Positions 56,337 to 64,000 of a DNA stretch of 64,000 nt are shown in pieces; the stretch's first letter is position 1, and every line of letters starts with the position of its first letter. The stretch lies in assembly GCF_000004195.4 (NCBI RefSeq), contig NC_030681.2:27108982-27172981 (forward strand), given 5' to 3'. The stretch comes from Xenopus tropicalis (taxonomy: Eukaryota > Chordata > Amphibia > Anura > Pipidae). The position numbers and the translations under genes are program-made. The notes beneath the pieces are model-generated. The model did no database searches, was not told where the DNA came from, and saw only the letters and a program-made list of their open reading frames with translations.

Positions 56337-56759
56337 AGTGATGAGCGAATCTATTGCATTTCGGTTTGCTGGAAAATTCTCGAATCTCTGAAAAGATTCG
56401 GGAAACGGCAAATCTTGGAAATATTGGGCCCTATCATTTCTAAACCTTTACCAATTTGTCTCTGTTTGTGTGTATTTTTGATATTAATGAGTGAATCTGT
56501 CCTGTTTGCTTTGCCGCAAAATTCACAAAACGACCATAAAATTAGCAAGACGACGAAAAACATGTTTGTTGTGCCCGCGTCCTTGTTTTACACAACCGCT
56601 CCTATGCCATGACCATGCAAAAATTGATGCACCCGCAATTTTTTTATGCGACAGGACGAATTTTTCCGCAACAAATTTTAGCAGAAGTTTTGCTAAACAA
56701 TTCGCCTGGACAATGTTTGCCAATGTCCGTGCCTAGCAAAAAAATTCACTCATCACTAT
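56337..56759. mobile_element. GCGAATC-family MITE, two nested or tandem copies
   Basis: The outer start TAGTGATGAGCGAATCTATTG is at 56337. A second start TTAATGAGTGAATCTGTCC is near 56483, and a single end ATTCACTCATCACTATA is at 56759. The inner copy appears complete; the outer has lost its right end. Confidence 0.72.
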
Positions 56760-57281
<522 letters not shown>

Positions 57282-58465
57282 GACTATGAAAGAATCCTGC
57301 CAGGAGTTATCAAACAGCGTCTATCATGACCGTGATTACATGGAATGTGCGTAAATTAAATCCACTCTTACAGGCAACATTTCCCATGTCCTGTGTTTTA
57401 CAGATTTCATAAAGTCAGTGAATGGGTGGATGCCTGCCAACTGCCTTTGCTTTGAACTCTGCCAAAGGTTTTACTTCACTCAAATGATCTAAAACACTTT
57501 ATTTAAACAATTTACGGCTTACTCTCTTTCACCTATTTCATTAAATTATTATCACAGTGTTTACTTTAAAAAATGTCTGTAACAGAGTAGCTCTTAATAA
57601 CCCTTTTACCTAAATTACATCATTGGGATGAATCTTTTTGATCATTTATCTTTAGAACAATGTTAATGCCTGGTATCACTTAGGTTTTGCTTGCGGATTT
57701 GAGGGGCCCCTGCGCAGGGGTTAGGGTATTGACAGCAACTGTCTGCCGCTGCCGACTTCTGTTCAGGGTGGGCACCCTGTTTAGCGCAGGACCTTCCTCT
57801 CTGCAATCCCTGGAGTTAGGGAGACACTTGTAGAACTTCAGGAACAAGTAAAGGGGTTTAAAAGAAGTGATAATTTTGCACCGACTCAATAAAATACATT
57901 CTTAGAGCTTCAAAAATAATGGAAAATGAATTCTACTCCCTAAATGCCCCCACGCTTTATTATTAAAATTACGCCGCATTGCAGCCTTACGCGTTTCGTG
58001 CACTAGGCACTTAATCACAGGCGACAAAAAAAATCCTACCTAACTTTTAGTTTCTTCCATAGGTTGCAGTCTGAAGAATGTTGTTCTTAAGTAGATCACT
58101 AGTGGGATCCTGAAACCATGGAAAAATGTGAAATGGTGAAAATTTGCAAAACCCCATGAAGTCAATGGACGTTTTTTCGTTGTCAGTAGTCGTTTTTCCC
58201 CACTCCAAATGCATTGAAGTCAATGTGTGTTTTATCTTATGCCAAATGCCCTGAAGGCAATGTTTTTTCACATCAGTTTTCTTTCATTTTTTTTTTTTGC
58301 CAAAAATGTTTTCAGCAAATTTTTGCATTTATATAAACTTGCACCAAAACTGTAACGATATACAAATGTATTATAGATCTATTATCTGTATTATAGTTCA
58401 GACTTGGGATGTGTAGGATTTCCAGATGTTCTATCTATTTTGCAATTTATCAGAACATATTTCAC
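57282..58465. other. unique sequence with repeat pieces, no gene
   Basis: 57960-58010 has GCAGCCTTACGCGTTTCGTG and GCACTTAATCACAGGCG, and 58090-58330 has MITE-like foldback sequence. No coding evidence. Confidence 0.4.
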
Positions 58466-58780
58466 TGTAGGGTCGGCCCACTGAGTACTGGGAAAAATCC
58501 CTTGGGGGGGCCTGGTCCTGTTGGGCCCTGCCAGCAAGTCAAACTACTTTGGATTGAAAGTAGTACTTTGTATACTTTTGGATTCAAGATTCAAACCAAA
58601 CAAAACAATGGCTGCCAATTCCACTGGGAAAAGCACAGATTGACATCAAGGAGTAAGTAGCTGAGTGATGGGGTGGAAATGGGGCAGGCAGGGGTGAGGG
58701 AATTACAATACTGTGGTGACTGGGGGGTGGGCCCTGGCCTAATGTATCTGCTGGGCCCCGGGTTCCCCAGTCTGACTGGC
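58466..58780. mobile_element. probable hAT-type MITE
   Basis: TAGGGTCGGCCCACTGAGTA at the left and GGGTTCCCCAGTCTGACTGG at the right look like inverted ends; interior G-run and GGGCCC motifs. No clear target duplication. Confidence 0.5.
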
Positions 58781-58934
58781 ACAAAACATTTTTAACATCT
58801 ACAAATTTATTAAAGCTGATACCCGGGGTTTCTCAAAGCTGATACCCGGTTTAACCAGATCAGTGATCTGTCCATACCTTAAGTCCACTCCCCACACACT
58901 CTCTTACCTCGGAGCCAGCGTGGAGTGATGATTT

Positions 58935-59105
58935 ATATTTTAAATGAATGAAGCAGACCCTGCAGTCTGGGTCCCCCTGTCCCATGGGCCCCTCCACAAC
59001 TGCAGGGTCTGCTTCCTTTATTGTTACACCACTGTCTGGCCTTCCTGTAATTTGGAACTTTCTGGATAATGGGTTTCAGATAATGGTTTCCATACCCATA
59101 CCTGC
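58935..59105. mobile_element. two MITE fragments
   Basis: 58945-59036 is the end of a CAGGGGCATAAC-type hAT MITE (GCAGACCCTGCAGTCTGGG, GTTACACCACTG). 59040-59105 is one end of the TACAGGTATGGG family (TTTCTGGATAATGGG, CCATACCTG). Confidence 0.65.
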
Positions 59106-59796
59106 AAATTTTTGACTACAATGCAATTCACATGGAGGACCATGCTGTCTATAAGTAGTGCATTGGGAACTGCCAGTTAGAGCAGGTGAAATTTACCAAG
59201 GACTCACAGTATTGTCTGTTGGTTGCACACCAGGAAAAAACAAAATAAAATTGTTCAAGAAACACATATAAATGATTACATATATAATTAGCTGTGATAA
59301 AAAAAAATACCAGAATGATACATTTAGAAATAATAGGTGGAAACTTCATTGTGTACCAATACAAGGGCAAGTACACAGCACTAGTTTGTGTGCCAAATCG
59401 GTTGTGCAGCTCACAAAAAGTACTTGAGCTCATACATTCTCTGCGCTACTTGCAACTGCAGGGAAATGACAAGCCGACTAACATTAAGAACTCACATAGA
59501 TGCTGGGGACCCTGGAACCACAGTCAGCCTGGACATGGCATTAAATTTCTGGCAGGTGTTGTCAATATAGTTGCAAGGCCTTTGTTTCAAGTTAATGGGA
59601 TGCTAATACCTTTATTAAAGCCACACACCCAAACAGATGTTGTTCCAACACAAATAGCCTATGCTGCAACTTGATTGTGATTTACCAAAATAGTGCATCA
59701 CACACAAGATGAAGCAATGACACTGGAACACAGGGGGGAGGGGTATTAAAAACTGTGCCCTGCACTTTTCTTAGTCTTCATTCATTTTGTGGAATG
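59106..59796. other. unique sequence, no gene
   Basis: A 126-codon plus-strand frame (59294-59674) has no recognisable motif or signal; it is not called. Confidence 0.4.
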
Positions 59797-59804
59797 GTTT
59801 ACAA

Positions 59805-60109
59805 CAGGGATCCCCAACCTTTCTTACTCGTGAGCCACAGTCAAATGTAAAAAGACTTGGAGAGCAACACAAGCACCATAAAAGTTCATGGAGGTGCCAA
59901 ATAAGGGCTAAGATTGTCTATTAGGGGCCTCTATGCACCCTATCAGCTTACAGGGGCTTTATTTGGTAGGAAATCTTGTTTTTATTCAACCAAAACTTGC
60001 CCCCAAGTCAGGAATTCAAAAATAACTACCTGGTTTAGGGGCACTGAGAGCAACATCCAAGGGGTTGGGGAGCAACATGTTGCCCCGAGCCACTGGTTGG
60101 GGATCACTG
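59805..60109. mobile_element. 305-bp hAT-type MITE, CAGGGATCCCC family, intact
   Basis: Starts CAGGGATCCCCAACCTTTC and ends GGTTGGGGATCACTG, with the exact 8-bp target duplication GTTTACAA (59797-59804 and 60110-60117). It is the best-preserved of three copies (others at 12307 and 37552). Confidence 0.93.
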
Positions 60110-60117
60110 GTTTACAA

Positions 60118-61893
60118 CATGTTGAATTCTAGGATATTCCTTTAGAATTCATTAGAGCTGAGGGGAAACTGTGCCAGACCACTTTGGCGAAAAAATTCAC
60201 AAAAATTCAGTTTGCCAACATTTCACCAAATGCATTGGAAGTCAATGGCAAAATGACATTACAGTTAAGGTGTTTTAGCTTGTTAGAGAAGTTCATTTTC
60301 CCTATGCTACACCTCTTCTTAGATAGACATGGGTGGGTTGGAGAGGGCTCCATTCCAATTAGTTGACATGGAAGCCAAGGGACACACAATAACAGCATCA
60401 CATTTTCTTTTCCTAAAGCACAAGACCATGTGGAAACAAATGAACCCCTACAAACCAGCTTCAAAAGGTAACTACCTGGGGTATCCAGAGAAACCATTTG
60501 GCACTGGCTCCATCAGCATGCTAATAAGTAAAATACCATGGAAGCTGTTCATCATTGTGATTACTAGGGGCTTTCTAATAGCTCAGCATGCTATATGCCC
60601 TTATATTTATACTTGGAGTATATCCAACATTTGGGTTTGTATTATTTATCAAACAGCTGTAGGCTTTTTATGAAATGGGAATGGGTAATAAATGCAGCTT
60701 TTGAAGAGACATTTTTTCCCTCTGACTCAATCCCTCCTTAGATTGTGTCCTTTAGTGAAGCCAATATGTATCCTGGTATCATCAATTTAATAAAAACCTG
60801 CCCAGGCTCTGGACCCAATCTTAGGTTTTAGATGACAGCACTCAGGCCTGACAACATGTCAGCTTTCAGTACGCTTAAACACAAGCAGAGAAGTTAAAAG
60901 GCGGCTAATTGTGCGCTCATGGAACGCAGCAGATGGGAACCATTAACACCGGCATGAAATCTGAAGTAGCAATCTTTTACATAAAATAAAGAGACAATTA
61001 TTTATATAGGGCTTTAACGAAAGGGCAAGGCAGCGTCCAACAGGATGCTACACTTTGCTTTCATTTCCTGCCCAACTGCTGCAACTGTTGCAATAATAAG
61101 ATAGCAAAAGATGGATATGGAAGGTGTTTATTGATAAAATGTACCTGTTAATAGTGTGCGCAGGTTGTTATGATCTTGTTGGCTTACAGACTATTTGAGT
61201 AGTACAAATATTCAAGCTAAGGTATGGATAATGGGGGGGGGGGGTTAATGCTATGTTAGAAGTTTGGTGCTTTGGGCATATATGGTATATTTAAGATATG
61301 TCGCTGTTGAACAGCAGTGGTAACAAAGAAGAGCAAATGGCAGTAAAACACTAACTGGGGCCAGGGCCAAGATTACAAACTAAGCTTGCATACTCACCAA
61401 ATCCTGATTCCATGATTTATTATTCCTCTTGGCCTTCTTGGTGTCATGGCTCCACCCCTGTGATGCCATAACCTTGCCCAATTACCACATGACCCATCCC
61501 CTTTTGTGCCTGCCTGGCCGGTATAGATCGTAAATCCATAAATAAACAAAATTATTATGTCACCAAAACAGTGGCCCCGGTAAAAGACCTCCAATAAAAT
61601 TGACTTGTGGGGGGGTTCTTGGGTATTTGGTAACCAGATAAAACCTGTGCAAATTTCCTTGTGCCAGTGTTTCGGCACTCGCAAAAAGTGGCTAAAGGCA
61701 GGTTCCATCAGAAATGAGGTTATAACAATTTGCTGTGACAGCAGCTACAATCTAAATGACTGGGGAGTAAGAAAAAAAAGTTGTGCAGTCGCCACAAAAA
61801 AAAATGCCTTGGCTTCAATGCATTTCGCAAATTACATTAAGTAGTTTTTTAGCAGTTTTGCTAAATATATTGAGGGAATAGAGTAAGTTGTGC
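60118..61893. other. unique sequence; candidate conserved non-coding stretch near 60840-61060
   Basis: A diverged GCGAATC-type fragment near 60150-60260 and a G-run at 61232. 60840-61060 is repeat-free, with TTAATTGTGCG-like composition that might be regulatory. No gene seen. Confidence 0.35.
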
Positions 61894-62310
61894 TTACCAC
61901 TACATTTTTTTTTAATTTATACAGGAGCTCCATTTTGTACCCTTTTTGCACCCTTCCCAGCTACAGTCAGGTGATCCCAGTGGTAACCAATAAAAGGGAA
62001 GCCATTTGGGAGGTTTAACCTTGAAAGCAAGAAAATGCAGGTAAAGTCCAGTACCTGTATAAAATGTATAAGAAGCAGTAGAATTGTTAATGAATCAGAT
62101 AAAAGTGAGTGTAGGACTGGCCAGAAGGGATGACTCTGACGTAATTGGCCAGCTTGAATATATTGCAATATATGGACAAACAATCCCTGTTTGCTTAAAG
62201 GGGATGGCATTGCTTGGCAGCTTAATGCACAGAATGTCTTAATGCCCTATATATATATTGCTAATGGGTGAGTGCAGAGGGGCTCTTGTTGTTGTCTATT
62301 TGTATATATG
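61894..62310 (-). repeat. dispersed repeat, minus-strand copy of 9018-9370
   Basis: Reverse complement carries CTCTGCACTCACCCATTAG, CAAACAGGGATTGTTTGTCC, CACTCACTTTTATCTGATTC and TGGGATCACCTGACTGTAGC, all matching the first copy. Confidence 0.72.
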
Positions 62311-63190
62311 CTCGCAATAGAGAAAAAAAATTATGGTCAGGAAAAAAAATTGATTTGTATCAAAAACACTCAAATTTAAAAATGATTAAATGAGTAACTG
62401 CCCTACACCTGCTATTATTGTCACTAAGCACATTATTGTTCAGTTACTAAATAGAGGCTGAGTTGGAATAGTTAATCAGGGCTTTCCTTATCCTGCCTGA
62501 CAATTAAGGAGCTTTAGCAACAGTTTCTGTCCTTTCTGAATTTCCTGACCCCCATCACTCCAGCTTTCAAATAATGGCTATTTAAGTGTGATGGATAACT
62601 GCTAATTCTGTATCCATAATCAGTGTTGCTATTTTATTAACTGTGGCCAGATTACTGTGAGAATCAGATAACGAGAGATTGGAAAAAGCAAGTGCAGACA
62701 TTCCAGCACTTTGCCACATACCAGACATTGCTTTACAAAAAACATCAGTGCATTGAATTTATGTATCAAAACCAAAATAACATGAACTCTTTATAAAATG
62801 CTAAAAGCATTATCTGCTTTTTTTGTACATTAACATTAACATTCATTTGGAAGGAGGAAATTAGATCTTAATATGGGTTTAAGAGATTCAGTTGCCGTTT
62901 TTTCTTAATGACTAAGTTGCAGAAAAATAAGTTGGGAATTTTTCGAGATTTACTATGTGACAAAACGGTTAAAAATGCAAATTCAATAATTTTCCAGCCA
63001 AAACTTGCTGAGATCAAGTAGAAGTCAATTGCAGATGTACCTTTCCTCCCCTGAAGGATCCTTCTTTGCTTCGACAGTTTTTGCTCAACAATTCCAAAAA
63101 GTAGAGGTTCTGATGCTGCAATTGGCTTTTCTCTGACTTTTTCAGTTCAAACCCTTTAGTAAATGGGTTTCTTCAAATTTTTAAAAAGAA
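62311..63190. other. unique sequence, no gene
   Basis: No coding block. 62460-62700 is repeat-free, with CTTTCAAATAATGGCTATTT-like motifs, and could be conserved non-coding DNA (untested). Confidence 0.35.
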
Positions 63191-63194
63191 AAAA

Positions 63195-63521
63195 ATGAGA
63201 AATGTTAGAGTTATAGTAAATCTGTCCCTAAGGGTATTGTTGATATTGCTGTCATCAAGAATTTGGAAGCAAATAATTTGTGGTGCTTATTATCTCATGT
63301 TTAGAGAACAAACTAACGGATCTGAAGAGGTTCCGAAGAGAAGTTTGGACAAAGAATGGAATAGTGGAACCATAGAAGCTAGAAACATGTACCTTGAAAG
63401 ATTCTACCACAACATTTGTCATGGAAGGTTATATTTGAATACTTATCTCAATCAAGATGAGTCTCAGCTATACCGAGAGCAAAAGTTTGGTGCGATCACA
63501 AACAGGTTTGAAAGAAAATGA
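63195..63521 (+). CDS. uncertain 108-codon open frame, no homology recognised
   Basis: The frame begins with a hydrophobic N-terminus (VNLSLRVLLILLSSRIW) that could pass for a signal peptide and contains a VPKRSLDKEW stretch with a dibasic site. It lies in unique sequence and ends at a stop before two more in-frame stops. A 108-codon frame is not rare by chance in 64 kb, and there is no TATA box, good Kozak context or known motif. It could be a small secreted-peptide exon or chance. Confidence 0.15.
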   Translation: MRNVRVIVNLSLRVLLILLSSRIWKQIICGAYYLMFREQTNGSEEVPKRSLDKEWNSGTIEARNMYLERFYHNICHGRLYLNTYLNQDESQLYREQKFGAITNRFERK

Positions 63522-64000
63522 TGAACAAATGTATTTGCCAACACAAACCCTTATGTACGTACAGTATGTAGCTTATGCCAAGTTCTGTTCTTCTTATACA
63601 TTACTTTATATTTATTTGTGTTCCAAGTCTCAACAAAACAAGAAAGCGCTGACATTGCTGTAGTGTGAAGTGGCAATATAAACACTGTGCGTGCCGTCGC
63701 CCTAAACCGGTGCGAACTAAGAAAGCCGAGGATAAGAAGATTTGCCTAGCTGATTCACCAAACTGAAATATTTGGGTTGGTTCTCTAGTCAAGTTGAAGA
63801 ATAGACTTGAGAAAGTTTAGTCTAATCGTTATTTGTATTTGTTTAAATCTATTAGTATAATAACTATCAGTCTCCACCCTGTAGAATAAATTCTCACACC
63901 TACACAACTGTAGCTTTCCCGAACCAAAACCCACATGCTTAAATCATCCAGAACAAGAAATCCTGTAAAGAACTTTGTGGATTATAAAGATCTGCTATTC
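63522..64000. other. unique sequence, no gene
   Basis: Nothing recognised up to the window end. Confidence 0.4.

Overview
This window looks like amphibian genomic DNA, most likely from Xenopus or a close pipid frog. It is AT-rich, gene-poor and packed with short inverted-repeat DNA transposons (hAT-, piggyBac- and Harbinger-like, plus unclassified foldback MITEs). It also holds LINE 3' tails of the L2/CR1 type, Penelope-like fragments, GATA microsatellites and minisatellites. There are no bacterial-type operons, tRNA or rRNA genes, or CRISPR arrays. All repeat-family names come from terminal motifs and target-site duplications read by eye, because no database search was possible.

Layout. 1-338 is the end of a 31-bp satellite. 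1478-8802 is one 7.3-kb non-autonomous piggyBac-like element. It has TTAA flanks and 14-bp terminal repeats, and its interior is a higher-order tandem array of ~384/424/368-bp monomers, followed by large hairpins. 9.0-13.1 kb is a patchwork of small transposons ending in an inverted Penelope-like fragment. 13.16-24.57 kb is a recent tandem duplication (A, about 13155-18884; B, about 19238-24565), and each copy carries one intact intronless gene. From 24.6 to 64 kb no convincing gene is visible, only unique AT-rich sequence with many MITEs, two large GATA arrays and a few stretches that might be conserved non-coding DNA.

The genes. The two 499-codon open frames (14944-16443 and 21165-22664) encode an inositol-polyphosphate 5-phosphatase domain closest to INPP5E, with every catalytic motif intact. 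The usual INPP5E N-terminus is replaced by a region with three or four membrane segments and an acidic stretch, and the protein stops before the C-terminal prenylation motif. Each gene has a compact TATA promoter with three perfect RFX X-boxes and two CRE-like sites. That is the architecture expected of a gene used in ciliated cells or spermatids, and it fits the ciliary role of INPP5E. The copies differ by 14 substitutions in 1500 bp (8 replacement, 6 silent), so both are young and both are still open. This pair and its promoter are the most interesting items here. The giant piggyBac-like element and the rearrangement that split a Penelope-like frame at one codon come next.
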